In this document: piece by piece, positions 50,422 to 59,170 of the stretch
Layout: the number at the start of each line of letters is the position of its first letter
Position numbering within the stretch: position 1 is the stretch's first letter
Source of the DNA: Planctomycetaceae bacterium
Lineage (GTDB): Bacteria > Planctomycetota > Planctomycetia > Planctomycetales > Planctomycetaceae
Assembly: GCA_021732845.1 (NCBI GenBank)
Contig: JAKFUF010000037.1
Coordinates: 1-64,000, forward strand
DNA: 64,000 nt
Direction: 5' to 3'
Notes under the pieces: model-generated
Databases searched by the model: none
What the model saw: only the letters and a program-made list of their open reading frames with translations
Told to the model about the DNA's origin: nothing
Made by a program: the position numbers and the translations under genes

Positions 50422-52197
50422 TTATCGCAACAGGCTCAACACCTGTTGTGGAGCGGAGTTGGCCGTCTGCAAGGCCGAGATGCCGGCCTGAGTGAGAATC
50501 TGCGACTTGGTCAGGTTGGCGGTTTCGACGGCGAAGTCGGTGTCGGACAGGTTGCTCTTGGCGTCGGAGATGTTTTCGAGAGCCACGCCCAGCGAACTGA
50601 TGTTGGTCTCGATCACGTTCTTCTGCAGAGCACCGAGCCGACCGCGGAGCGAGGTCACCCGGTCGCGGGCCTGTTCGACGATGTCGACCAGGGTCGAACC
50701 TTGAACGGAAGGGCCTACGTCGAGAAGACTCTTTCCGGCACCCGATCCGAGTTCGTACAGCTTGCCGGCCACACCACCCAGCTTGGCGGTGTTCACGGCC
50801 TCAATGCCCACGCCAATCTGGCCGGAAGTTGACACGTTCTGGCCGATCTGGAAGAGCGATCCACCACCGGTGATGGTGACGTTGGCGCTCGATCCCGCCA
50901 CGTTGTTGGCGGAATTGAAGGTCACGGAGGCCGAGAGCAGCGCGGTGGAGACCGAAGCTTTCAGACCCTTGCCGTAGGCGTTCTGCCCGTTGATCTTGGC
51001 GACAATGTCCGCCCCCGTGGAACGGGCGGAGGCGACGCCAGCATCGTAGGAGGTGAACGATCCGGCCAGCGTGCTGATATCGACGAATTGATCCGAGCCG
51101 AAGTCGGAACTGCTGAGCGTCAGGGTCGCATTCACGCCGCCCGTGAGGTTGGCGGCAGCGGCCGCATCGACGACACCACCACCCGCGCCTTCGACAGACG
51201 TGCTGACGAGGGCCGCTGCCGACGTGCTGGCGGCAATGGCCGCGGCAACTTGCGTGGCAGTCGAGGTCACGGTCCCGGTACCATTGGTCGCCAGGGCGAC
51301 GCTGATGGCGTTGCCGGTCACAGAGACCGACAACGACTGGCTGTTGCCGCCGTTGACGAACGCCACAGAGATCGTGGAGTCGCTGGCACCGGCATCCTGG
51401 CGGGCATCAGTGAAGGTGATGTCGCTGTTCACGGCGGCGCTGGTGCGGGCGAGCGTGGACGCCGTGGCGGCCGTCGTGATGCTGGAGGTCACGCCAGTCA
51501 CATCGCTGACCGCGTTGATCGCGTTGTTCAGGTTGGTGTAGCTGGTGCCATTGCCGAAGAACAGCACCTGGCTGCCCTTGGCTCCGGAGACCTGCAGCGT
51601 GGTGGTGGCAGTCAGGTTGCCGGCGTTGTAAGTCAGGGCACCCTTGGCGGCGGCGGTGACCACCGACGAGTTGATCGTGATCGTCGACGAGGAGCCGAAC
51701 AGGGCCTCGCTGACCTGGTAGTCGGCGAGCTTCGCCGAGTCGGCAGCAGAGACCTTGGTGGTGAACGCCTTGCTGCCATCCAGCAGTTTGTCGCCGGCGA
51801 AAGCTGTGTTGGCGGCGATGCGGTTGATCGCGCCGAGAGCCGCGTCGAGCTGCGACTGGTTGGCTTCAATTTCCGTATCGGACAGGGCACCCTGGTTCAC
51901 GCCCTGCTGCACCAGGCCACGGATCTGGTCGAGCAGGTTGTTCACTTCGCCCAGAGCACCGTCAGCCGTGCCGATGACGTTGTTGGCCCGGTTGCTGTTC
52001 TGGATCGACTGGTTGATCGCCGTGATCTGCGACCGCAGGGTTTCACTGCCAACCAGGCCTGACGGATCGTCCTTGCCCGAGTTGATTTTTGTGCCAGTTG
52101 ACAGTCTGGCGAGCGTCTGGCTCTGGAGACTGGTGGCATTGTTGAGACTCCGCAACCCGCGAAGGGAGTCGACGTTCGTTGCGATTCTTGTGCCCAT
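50422..52197 (-). CDS. fliC: Flagellin
   Basis: A 591-residue flagellin. The N-terminal D0/D1 region has SLRGLRSLNNATSLQSQTLA then RLSTGTKINSGKDDPSGLVG. The C-terminal region has SLGVALENISDAKSNLSDTD then ANLTKSQILTQAGISALQTA and ends VLSLLR. The centre (about 145-500) is a Ser/Thr/Ala/Gly-rich, surface-exposed region, for example TLQVSGAKGSQVLFFGNGTS. It is exported by the flagellar type III apparatus and forms the filament. The start codon has GAGGG six bases upstream; a long leader separates it from csrA. Confidence 0.95.
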   Translation of the reverse strand: MGTRIATNVDSLRGLRSLNNATSLQSQTLARLSTGTKINSGKDDPSGLVGSETLRSQITAINQSIQNSNRANNVIGTADGALGEVNNLLDQIRGLVQQGVNQGALSDTEIEANQSQLDAALGAINRIAANTAFAGDKLLDGSKAFTTKVSAADSAKLADYQVSEALFGSSSTITINSSVVTAAAKGALTYNAGNLTATTTLQVSGAKGSQVLFFGNGTSYTNLNNAINAVSDVTGVTSSITTAATASTLARTSAAVNSDITFTDARQDAGASDSTISVAFVNGGNSQSLSVSVTGNAISVALATNGTGTVTSTATQVAAAIAASTSAAALVSTSVEGAGGGVVDAAAAANLTGGVNATLTLSSSDFGSDQFVDISTLAGSFTSYDAGVASARSTGADIVAKINGQNAYGKGLKASVSTALLSASVTFNSANNVAGSSANVTITGGGSLFQIGQNVSTSGQIGVGIEAVNTAKLGGVAGKLYELGSGAGKSLLDVGPSVQGSTLVDIVEQARDRVTSLRGRLGALQKNVIETNISSLGVALENISDAKSNLSDTDFAVETANLTKSQILTQAGISALQTANSAPQQVLSLLR

Positions 52198-52456
52198 ACC
52201 CTCGACCTTTTCTGAAAGCCGTCACCGCCCCGAGCGGTGTCCGTCCCGCGGGACCTGCGATTGGATGAATTGCCTATCCCGCGGGCATCGCAACTCCCAA
52301 TGGCTTGGGTGCAATCCCGGGTTCTGTATCTTCTCTCTCAGGGATAAGGACCACACATGATGCAGTCTCTAGACATCCTGGGGAGCTCTGGAAGTATATA
52401 TAGGTCAGGAAAACCAGGCAGACGGCTTCCCGTTGTTTTTTTTCTTCATTTCGATT
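52198..52456 (-). promoter_or_regulatory. Flagellin leader with GGA-containing hairpins (candidate CsrA target)
   Basis: Reading on the minus strand, the region between csrA and flagellin contains GTCCCGCGGGAC (a self-complementary hexanucleotide pair), then GGACACCGCTCGGGGCGGTG, in which CACCGC and GCGGTG form a stem with TCGGG in the loop. AGGTCGAGGG lies just before the ATG. GGA/GGG in hairpins near the ribosome-binding site is what CsrA binds. A run of eight T residues at 52436-52443 is near the csrA end. No convincing sigma-28 promoter was found. Confidence 0.45.
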
Positions 52457-52705
52457 TCATGTCGACGGTTTCGACTTCCGACGCTGTGCCAGAGTCTTGC
52501 CCGCCGCGGACTCGTCGGACTCGCCGCCCGCCGCCCGCTGGTTCTCGCGCTGAATGGCTTCGTACACTTCCTGCCGGTGAACAGGAATCTCGGTTGGCGC
52601 CTGAATGCCCAGTCGCACCTTGTCTCCCCGAATATCGACAATCGTAATCACGATATTGTCACCGATAATGATGCTCTCGTCGCGTTGTCTCGACAAAACA
52701 AGCAT
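52457..52705 (-). CDS. csrA: Translational regulator CsrA
   Basis: An 82-residue Csr[21 protein letters not shown] then [20 protein letters not shown] and HRQEVYEAI are the canonical core (about residues 1-50), followed by a nonconserved hydrophilic tail ([16 protein letters not shown]). CsrA is a homodimeric RNA-binding protein that represses translation by covering GGA motifs near start codons. AAGGAG lies nine bases before the ATG. It is directly upstream of flagellin, its classical target; the antagonist FliW is not seen in this window. Confidence 0.96.
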   Translation of the reverse strand: MLVLSRQRDESIIIGDNIVITIVDIRGDKVRLGIQAPTEIPVHRQEVYEAIQRENQRAAGGESDESAAGKTLAQRRKSKPST

Positions 52706-53379
52706 CTGACCACTCCTTGCTTCTGGGACTCAATCTATGGCGGACGGGGAGGCGGTCCGGTTATCCTCAGGACGTCAGGCCGCAGCATGTGTTAGCTACA
52801 TCGTCCAGAGGAATTCCCGGGGAGAACCCCCGGTGGCCGGAATCCGGGGTTCCCGGCAACATCCGTGGAACGCGAACCGCTTCTGCCGAATATGCCGGCG
52901 CGATGGGCGGAAAAATCGCCGGCGGACCAATTGAGATTCACGTCCCAGCCATCCTCCAAGCGACATGCCTGAGTTCCGTCAACACCAGGGCGTCGCCGCC
53001 AATCCCGGCTTTGCCCGGGGCTGACGGAATGTGCCCTTCAGGCTCAACTGCAATGGCGCGCTGGTCCGACAACCCGGCGCGGCTCTCAGGCCTGAAGGCC
53101 GTTTCTGTCAGTTCAGGCCAACGGCCTTGGAATCCGACGACCCCTGTCCGGGTTGGAGGAACACTTCCAAAAAACACTGGTTCAGAAGAAACCCAACCCT
53201 CCGGCGGCGAAAAGCCTGCCGAGTCCCGTGCCGCCGCAGAGCCAGGCGGCCCCCGTACCCAAGAAGCCACAATCCCGCTTCAACTTTGAGGGATCCCCAA
53301 AACAGTCGATGCTGGAAGTGTTGGAGCTTTGATCCCGGGCAGGATACCATCTTGAAGTCGTCGTCCGTCAGGGTGTGCC
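52706..53379. other. Hairpin-rich gap without a convincing gene
   Basis: Overlapping open frames exist on both strands but none has a plausible protein composition or ribosome-binding site. Several inverted repeats are visible: CCGGGGAGAACCCCCGG near 52818, GTTCCGTCAAC against GGGCTGACGGAAT (about 52975-53030), and AAGGCCGTTTCTGTCAGTTC ending in AACGGCCTT (about 53096-53129). It carries the upstream region of csrA. A structured non-coding RNA is possible but not demonstrated. Confidence 0.5.
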
Positions 53380-54282
53380 ATGCCTCAGCTCATTCACTGT
53401 CCAGAGTGCGGAAAATCTCTGCGAATTCCGGATGAGAGAATCGATTCGATCGTCAAGTGTCCGGGCTGCGAAAGGAAATTTCGGGCCACGGAGGAGGCCG
53501 CTTCCAGCCCGGAAGCTGACGACTCGGACACCGATTCCGAGGATCCAAAGACTCGCCGCCGGAGGCCACTCAAGAACAAGTCCGCTGGTTCAGAGAGCCT
53601 GCAGCCGTTTCTCAGGCGCTGGCTGGTGGTCTGTGGAATTGTGCTGGCCGTTGCCCTCCTGTTTGGAATCGGCGGGCTGTTTTCCGAACCACTGGCGATC
53701 ATCGCATCCGTCATTTGCGTGGTCGCCATCCTCGGCTTTTCGCTGGGGGGAATGCTGTGGATGGCCATTGACCTGGGCAGGGACAACCTGCTGCTGGGAG
53801 CCGGCGTCCTGTTCATGCCGCCGATCGGACTGGTCACGGCGTACCAAAAGCCAGGTCCGGCACGGCGTGGCGCCATCGTCTATCTTTCGCTTCTCGCCCC
53901 GCTCACGCTGCTGGGGTTGATGCTGCTGGTGTTCTACCCGATGTATGTGGGGGCCGGCCGTCAATCTGGCCATGCCGCGAAATGGAAAGACCTGATGCAC
54001 CAGCTCGACGCCAAGGTCACTCCCACCACCCCCGAGGTGGCCGTGACTGTCCGCGTCGCATCCAATCCAGGCGGCTTGGATGGCCTTGAACCGCGATGCG
54101 AGGCCCTGCTGCTTCCGTTCAAGAGCTATGTGCCGGGCTCGCTGAAAATTGACGCGGCCGCTCGCCAGATCAGCTACAAGTATCGCGGCAGTGAAAACTT
54201 CAACACAATGATCGCCTTCTATCTGAGTTCCGCGACAGGGGCGTTCACCCCGCAAATGCCGGTTGTGCCTGACGCAAAGTAA
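53380..54282 (+). CDS. Zinc-ribbon multi-pass membrane protein
   Basis: A 300-residue protein. The N-terminal ribbon has CPECGKSLRIP and VKCPGCERKF, a pattern common in planctomycete membrane proteins of unknown function. An acidic linker (EADDSDTDSEDPKTRRRR) follows, then three or four membrane segments (VVCGIVLAVALLFGIGGLFS, AIIASVICVVAILGFSLGGM, GAIVYLSLLAPLTLLGLMLL) and a 100-residue outer domain. No enzymatic motif was recognised. Its stop TAA (54280-54282) coincides with the left end of a MITE-like element, so the end of this gene may have been set by the insertion. Confidence 0.8.
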   Translation: MPQLIHCPECGKSLRIPDERIDSIVKCPGCERKFRATEEAASSPEADDSDTDSEDPKTRRRRPLKNKSAGSESLQPFLRRWLVVCGIVLAVALLFGIGGLFSEPLAIIASVICVVAILGFSLGGMLWMAIDLGRDNLLLGAGVLFMPPIGLVTAYQKPGPARRGAIVYLSLLAPLTLLGLMLLVFYPMYVGAGRQSGHAAKWKDLMHQLDAKVTPTTPEVAVTVRVASNPGGLDGLEPRCEALLLPFKSYVPGSLKIDAAARQISYKYRGSENFNTMIAFYLSSATGAFTPQMPVVPDAK

Positions 54283-54489
54283 GTGTCGCGGCAAGAATAA
54301 CTGTCGATTCTTGACGAGCCACACAGCCAATGAGCCGGAGGGCCTTAGCCGGCCTTAGCCCCCGGTTGGAGGATGATCGGAAGACGCCAACGCCACGAAC
54401 CGGACGCTAACGCGTGCCGGCTGATGAATCTGCCCTTAATCGGCGTCCATCCCAAGCAACTTCACCATGTTATTGTTGCCGCGATCCTA
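54280..54489 (+). mobile_element. MITE-like element, copy C (longest)
   Basis: A 210-bp segment running from TAAGTGTCGCGGCAAGAATA to GTTATTGTTGCCGCGATCCT; its ends are imperfect inverse complements. The interior contains CAGCCAATGAGCCGGAGGGC then CTTAGCCGGCCTTAGCC, and AAACGCC..GAACCGGACGCTAACGCG. It matches copy A inverted and the first half of copy B directly. Immediately after it, TAAGTGTCGCGGCAACATTG repeats the left end in direct orientation, which suggests another insertion or a duplicated end. Confidence 0.75.
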
Positions 54490-54649
54490 AGTGTCGCGGC
54501 AACATTGTTCGCATCAGAGCGCCGCGGCGGCAAGGCACCAGGGTTCCGCGAAAACAGCCTGCGGCGCGAACCCATTTGACCAGCCATTCCAGTTTCGGGA
54601 AGATTGGTCGACGTCCACCTTCCTGCTTCGTACTCGTGAAAATCCACCC

Positions 54650-56002
54650 ATGCGATTCCACGGCCGTTCCATCGCTTTGACTGCCCTGCTCACGGTTCTG
54701 GGTTCTGTTCTCTCGGGCTTGGGAATCGCAGCGGACTGGCGGGAGTTCCGCGGGCCGTCGGGTGACGGACGGGCCGACGCGATGAACCTGCCGCTCAAAT
54801 GGAGCGAAACCGAGAACATCGTCTGGAAGTCGGCGCTGCCGGGCCGGGGCTGGTCTTCACCCGTGTTTGCCGATGGGGCGATCTGGCTGACCGCCGCCAT
54901 TGAAGAGCCACTGACAGCGGACCAGAAGGCCAAACTGGAGGCGGCGAAGGCCAGCAAGAACCCGCCCAAGGGGGAAACGCCGACGGTTGGCGCGGTCAGC
55001 CTGCGGGCGATCGGCCTCGATCCGCGGAGCGGGAAGGTGGTGCATGATGTGGAATTGCTGCGGGTGGAAGATCCGGCACCGGTCCATGCCTTGAACAGCT
55101 TCGCTTCGCCCACGCCGATTCTGGATGGCGACAAGCTGCTGTGCCACTTCGGCGAACTGGGCACCGCCTGCGTGGATGCCAACACTGCCCAGATCGTGTG
55201 GAAGAAGCAGTTCCCCTCGAAACACAGCGTGGGGCCGGGAAGTTCGCCGGTCGTCCATGGCGACCTGACGATCTTTCCATGCGATGGGATCGACGTGCAA
55301 TATGTCACCGCCATCAACAAGCACACGGGCGAGACGGTCTGGAAAGTCGACCGGCCGCCACTGACCGGCACCGAACCGGAAATGCACAAGGCGTTTTGCA
55401 CGCCGTTGATTTTGCGGAGTGATGGAAAAGCCGACCAGGTGGTCATCCCTGGTCCGCAATGGGTGGTGTCGTATGAGCCACTGACCGGCAAGACGCTGTG
55501 GCAGGCGAACTATGGCGAGGGATTTTCCAATGTCCCCCGCCCAGTGGCGGGGAATGGCATGGTGTATATCTGCACCGGCTTTGGGACACCCGAGCTGTGG
55601 GCGATCCGCACTGATGGGACGGGCGATGTCACCAAAACGCATGTCGTCTGGAAGGTCAAACGGGGGATTCCCGCCATGCCCTCACCCGTGCTGGATGGCG
55701 CGGAGATCTATTTTGTCAGCGACAACGGAGTGGCCAGTTGCCTCAACGCCAAGACTGGCGAACCGGTCTGGCAGCACCGCCTCGCGGGGAACTACTCGTC
55801 ATCCCCCCTGCTGGCCGACGGCAAACTGTACTTCTGCAGCCGCGAGGGAAAGACCACCATCGTGGCTCCCGGCCGCAAGTACAACGAACTGGCGGTGAAC
55901 ACTCTGGACGGCCAGTTGATGGCCAGCCCCGCGGTGCTGGGCGAATCCCTGCTGCTGCGGTCGCAAAATGCTCTGTACAGGATTCAGAGCAATCAGCCTT
56001 GA
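54650..56002 (+). CDS. Exported PQQ-like beta-propeller protein
   Basis: A 450-residue protein. The ATG at 54650 gives a signal peptide (MRFHGRSIALTALLTVLGSV..GIAA); the frame upstream runs through the MITE-derived region. ADWREFRGPSGDGRADAMNL is the typical opening of planctomycete PQQ-binding-like propellers. Blades follow with NIVWKSALPGRGWSSPVFAD, TAQIVWKKQFPSKHSVGPGS, GETVWKVDRPPLTGT, KTLWQANYGEGFSNVPRPVA and GEPVWQHRLAGNYSSSPLLA. It is probably a periplasmic or secreted scaffold, or a lyase-like propeller; cofactor binding is not evident. Confidence 0.9.
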   Translation: MRFHGRSIALTALLTVLGSVLSGLGIAADWREFRGPSGDGRADAMNLPLKWSETENIVWKSALPGRGWSSPVFADGAIWLTAAIEEPLTADQKAKLEAAKASKNPPKGETPTVGAVSLRAIGLDPRSGKVVHDVELLRVEDPAPVHALNSFASPTPILDGDKLLCHFGELGTACVDANTAQIVWKKQFPSKHSVGPGSSPVVHGDLTIFPCDGIDVQYVTAINKHTGETVWKVDRPPLTGTEPEMHKAFCTPLILRSDGKADQVVIPGPQWVVSYEPLTGKTLWQANYGEGFSNVPRPVAGNGMVYICTGFGTPELWAIRTDGTGDVTKTHVVWKVKRGIPAMPSPVLDGAEIYFVSDNGVASCLNAKTGEPVWQHRLAGNYSSSPLLADGKLYFCSREGKTTIVAPGRKYNELAVNTLDGQLMASPAVLGESLLLRSQNALYRIQSNQP

Positions 56003-56015
56003 ACGGAGTTGGAGC

Positions 56016-56339
56016 ATGCGTCCAGAACGTGGTCTATCGTCACTGACAGTCAGCGCGGTCACGGTGGCCGTGCTCCTGCTGCTTTACCCGCTGTCCTTCG
56101 GTCCCGCGTGTTGGCTGGGGGCGCGCGTTGACCATTTGACAGGGAAGTGGATTTCCATTGCCTATGCTCCGCTCATTTGGGGCTACGACAACAGCTCAGA
56201 GCCATTTCAACAGGCGTTCCTCGGATACGCGAACTTCGGCAACGGTGGGATGTCGGTCCGCATTTCCGGCGGGGAAGTCGGTTTTTTGCCGGTCAGTGCT
56301 TTGACTTGGGGATGTGGGCGACATGTTTTGGTGCCGTGA
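56016..56339 (+). CDS. Small membrane protein, tandem paralogue 1
   Basis: A 107-residue protein with one N-terminal hydrophobic segment (VTVAVLLLLYPLSFGPACWL) and a polar C-terminal part (WISIAYAPLIWGYDNSSEPF, QQAFLGYANFGNGGMSVRIS). It has no known family. GGAGTTGGAG precedes the ATG. It begins 13 bases after the PQQ-propeller gene and is homologous over most of its length to the gene at 56394, so the pair arose by tandem duplication. Confidence 0.7.
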   Translation: MRPERGLSSLTVSAVTVAVLLLLYPLSFGPACWLGARVDHLTGKWISIAYAPLIWGYDNSSEPFQQAFLGYANFGNGGMSVRISGGEVGFLPVSALTWGCGRHVLVP

Positions 56340-56393
56340 ATTCCTGACCAATGGGCCGGGTTTGAAGCTGCCGTCCGTGATCGGGAGTTGGAG

Positions 56394-56771
56394 ATGAGTA
56401 CCGAACGAGGTGCTTCCTCAGCCACGGTCATCACCGTTACGGCGGTTGTGCTCCTGCTGCTTTACCCGATCTCATTCGGCCCCGCCTGCTGGCTGGCCGC
56501 ACGGACGGAGGTGATCAGTGCCGAGTGGATTTCCACACTCTATGCTCCACTCCTGTGGAGCCATGACCGCTGCCCAAATATCGTTCAGCAGGCGATCAGG
56601 TCCTACGCGAACTTTGGAAGCGGCGCGATCATTGTTGACATCTCCGGGAGCGGAGTGGAATTTGAACAACTGATTGAGTTGGGCGACGTCCTGACGTTGC
56701 CGCTCCGCCCCGCCCCGCCGCCTACTTCGTCGAAATCGCCTGCGCCAGCGGACGCAGCACATGGTCAATGA
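56394..56771 (+). CDS. Small membrane protein, tandem paralogue 2
   Basis: A 125-residue protein with the same layout as its neighbour: MSTERGASSATVITVTAVVL, LLLYPISFGPACWLAARTEV, EWISTLYAPLLWSHDRCPNI and IRSYANFGSGAIIVDISGSG. The ATG at 56394 follows GGAGTTGGAG, the same upstream sequence as for the first paralogue. The C-terminus is longer and proline-rich, and it overlaps the end of the convergent gene at 56722 by 50 bases, so this tail is probably recent or secondary. Confidence 0.7.
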   Translation: MSTERGASSATVITVTAVVLLLLYPISFGPACWLAARTEVISAEWISTLYAPLLWSHDRCPNIVQQAIRSYANFGSGAIIVDISGSGVEFEQLIELGDVLTLPLRPAPPPTSSKSPAPADAAHGQ

Positions 56772-57465
56772 TCCGGCCCTGCAGCAGGTTCTCGTTGGAG
56801 ATCCGCAGCTTGTCCAGGGTTTGTTCGAACGTCGTCCCGGGTTCGAGACTGCCGTACTGCCGCACGGTGAAGTACACGCTGATTTGCTCTTCCGGGTAGT
56901 CGCCGCGGCGGACGTGATAGGCGTTGGTGCGGGTCTCGATCATGAGCCGCGCCTGCTGCCGGCATTCGGCATCCAGGGCGATCGTGATCTGTGGCTCGTA
57001 GTTGATCACCTGTGAGCCCTCCACATCCACCAGCGCCTCCAGGGCCGAGCAGGTGCCGAGTGCCTCGGCAACCAGGGCGTCGTGGTTGCCGCGGAACGAG
57101 AAGTCGAAGCTCATCATGAAGTCGAGGGCTTCACAGTCCAGCGGGCTGACGGTCAGCATGTACGGAATCAGCTCCAGCACCAGCCGGTGCTGCTGCATGG
57201 CCGATTCGACATCCGGCGGATTGGCGTACCCGCTGCACACCCGGCGGGGCTCGATGCTGATCCAGCGATAGTGCCCTTTTTCCTTGTCCTCTTCGAGAAC
57301 AAAATCACCCGACTCCCGCGTGTAGAAGTTCCGCATCGACGGGTATGACTTTTGCACACGCTCGAAAAACCCCAAGATAGTGTCCCGCTGGCCGGGAAGC
57401 GCCATCTCCGTGTTCAAATACATGTTGACGAAAAAATCGTCCGCCAGCGAATTGTACGCAATCAT
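56722..57465 (-). CDS. Conserved planctomycete-type hypothetical protein
   Basis: A 247-residue soluble protein beginning MIAYNSLADDFFVNMYLNTE. It has alternating helix and strand sequence (TILGFFERVQKSYPSMRNFY, RWISIEPRRVCSGYANPPDV, QITIALDAECRQQARLMIET, ISVYFTVRQYGSLEP) and no signal peptide or membrane segment. No family name comes to mind; the balanced composition and length indicate a real gene. It is divergent from the MotA/TolQ-like gene with a 280-base gap that shows no recognised repeat. Confidence 0.78.
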   Translation of the reverse strand: MIAYNSLADDFFVNMYLNTEMALPGQRDTILGFFERVQKSYPSMRNFYTRESGDFVLEEDKEKGHYRWISIEPRRVCSGYANPPDVESAMQQHRLVLELIPYMLTVSPLDCEALDFMMSFDFSFRGNHDALVAEALGTCSALEALVDVEGSQVINYEPQITIALDAECRQQARLMIETRTNAYHVRRGDYPEEQISVYFTVRQYGSLEPGTTFEQTLDKLRISNENLLQGRIIDHVLRPLAQAISTK

Positions 57466-57747
57466 CGAATCTTCCCCGGTGGTTCGACACCGTAATGTTC
57501 TTAATCGATATGGGCTTCGGACACAGAATCGCTTCCGTCAGTTCGGTCCGGAGGAAGTGCGGGGGGAAATCTGCGGCAAACGCGGGCCGCCGCGAATTGA
57601 TTGTAAGGGGAACGGGAAGAGGGGTCAAAGCGGTAGGTTTTGGGATGGACTGATCTTGTCCCAAACCGCCAACTCCGGTATCAGCCTTTCGCTCAACTCG
57701 GGCCACTTCCAATATCGCCGTCGTCGCTGCTGTCTGCCGGGGAACCG

Positions 57748-59022
57748 ATGCTCAACAAACTCAAGCCAGCCGCCTTCAAGGCGCTCGACCTGTCGTTGAT
57801 CCTCGGCGTGGGAGCCACGGTCGCGTTTTACTCGGTGATGCACCAGCCGGCCCTGCATGGGACGCTGCTGCACCGCTACACCACCGCCCACCCGGTGGAC
57901 TATGTCATCGTGACCCTCTTCATGTGGGGCATCGTCGACATTCTCCTCAAATTGCTCTCCTTTCCCAAAGAAAGCCTCGCGCTCCGCGAGCAGTGGCTGC
58001 CGCCCAAAAGTGTCCGTGAACCGGTCTCCAACGCCCGCGAACTCTTGGCCCAGGTCGACTCCCGACCGAAGTGGCTCGCCGAGTCCCGCATCGGCCTGCG
58101 TTTCGCCCATGCTCTCGACTTTGTCGTCGAAAATGGCTCCGCGCAGGAAATACGCGACCATCTGCAATACCTTTCCGACCAGGCCGAAGAGACCACCCAC
58201 GGCCGCTACACGCTGGTCCGGTTTGTGATCGCCGTGACCCCCGTGCTCGGCTTCCTCGGCACAGTGGTCCACTTCGGCACCGCCCTCAGCGGCATCTCCT
58301 TCGCCGAGATGACCGAACGGCTGCCGATGGTGGTGTCCGAAATGGGCGAGGCGTTCAACACCACCACCGTGGCTCTCGCCGCCGCCATGTCGATGATGTT
58401 CTCGCTGTTCATGTGCGAGCGCGTCGAGCACTCCTACGACCGCTCGGTTGACCGCATGGTCGAGCGTGAACTGCTCAACCGCTTCGAGGTCAAGCACCAG
58501 GATCTCGTTCCGTTCCTCTCGATCGTCCAGGCCGCCAATGAAGAAGTCCTGCGGGTCATGGCCGGCACGCTGGAACGCCAGGTCTCGCTGTGGACCGAGA
58601 GCCTGCAGACCATTTTCCAAAGGTTCGATGATCGCCAGCAGATCGAAGGGGCGTCACTGGCCGGCGTGATCGAACAACTCGACCGCCGGCACCAGGAACT
58701 GGACAACCGCAGCGAGGGCCGCGTGGCTCAACTCCTCGCCCAAATCGATGCCCGGCAGGACGCGCACCTGTCCAAGCTCGAGAAGACACTTCAAAGCGTG
58801 GTACTGCTCCGCGACGATTTCAAAGAGATCGGCAAGACGTTCCAGAACCTCACCCAGGGCGAAGGCCGGCTGCTGGAACTGCAGCAGGTGCTGAACGAAA
58901 ACCTGCGGACGATCCATCAGACACAGCACTTCGACGAGGCCCTGCACGGCCTGACCGCCGCCATCCACCTGATGACCGCCCGCAACCGCCTGACCGGCGG
59001 CTACGAATCGGCGGCGGCGTGA
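57748..59022 (+). CDS. MotA/TolQ/ExbB proton-channel family protein
   Basis: A 424-residue protein. Three hydrophobic segments are visible: LDLSLILGVGATVAFYSVMH near 13-32, DYVIVTLFMWGIVDILLKLL near 50-70, and the conserved pair VRFVIAVTPVLGFLGTVVHF followed by AFNTTTVALAAAMSMMFSLF. The TPxLGxxGTV motif and the threonine/alanine-rich second helix are hallmarks of the MotA/TolQ/ExbB fold. The C-terminal 180 residues are a coiled coil (FQRFDDRQQIEGASLAGVIE, LEKTLQSVVLLRDDFKEIGK). No ExbD or MotB partner follows in the window, so the energised process is unknown. Confidence 0.87.
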   Translation: MLNKLKPAAFKALDLSLILGVGATVAFYSVMHQPALHGTLLHRYTTAHPVDYVIVTLFMWGIVDILLKLLSFPKESLALREQWLPPKSVREPVSNARELLAQVDSRPKWLAESRIGLRFAHALDFVVENGSAQEIRDHLQYLSDQAEETTHGRYTLVRFVIAVTPVLGFLGTVVHFGTALSGISFAEMTERLPMVVSEMGEAFNTTTVALAAAMSMMFSLFMCERVEHSYDRSVDRMVERELLNRFEVKHQDLVPFLSIVQAANEEVLRVMAGTLERQVSLWTESLQTIFQRFDDRQQIEGASLAGVIEQLDRRHQELDNRSEGRVAQLLAQIDARQDAHLSKLEKTLQSVVLLRDDFKEIGKTFQNLTQGEGRLLELQQVLNENLRTIHQTQHFDEALHGLTAAIHLMTARNRLTGGYESAAA

Positions 59023-59170
59023 TTCACTTCGCCAACAGCGAATAACTCGTCTGCGGTATCCGCATGGAATCCGTCGGCCAGACGGCCGCCCCCCTTGCAG
59101 GTTCCACGATGTGACGCACTGAATTAATGGAGAAGCCGACCCCCGTCGTATCGCTCCAAGCTGCCATTTC

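Noticed and set aside
51088-52062. A 324-codon plus-strand open frame rich in Gly/Arg opposite flagellin
   Set aside because: It mirrors the Ala/Ser/Thr-rich flagellin sequence; not a real RGG-type protein.
52198-52456. Sigma-28 or sigma-54 flagellin promoter
   Set aside because: No TAAA-N15-GCCGATAA match; a GG-N10-GC pair in the leader is too weak a match to TGGCAC-N5-TTGCA to call.
52717-53289. A 190-codon plus-strand frame upstream of the zinc-ribbon gene
   Set aside because: Low-complexity Pro/Gly/Arg composition, no motif, overlapping frames on both strands and several hairpins across it.
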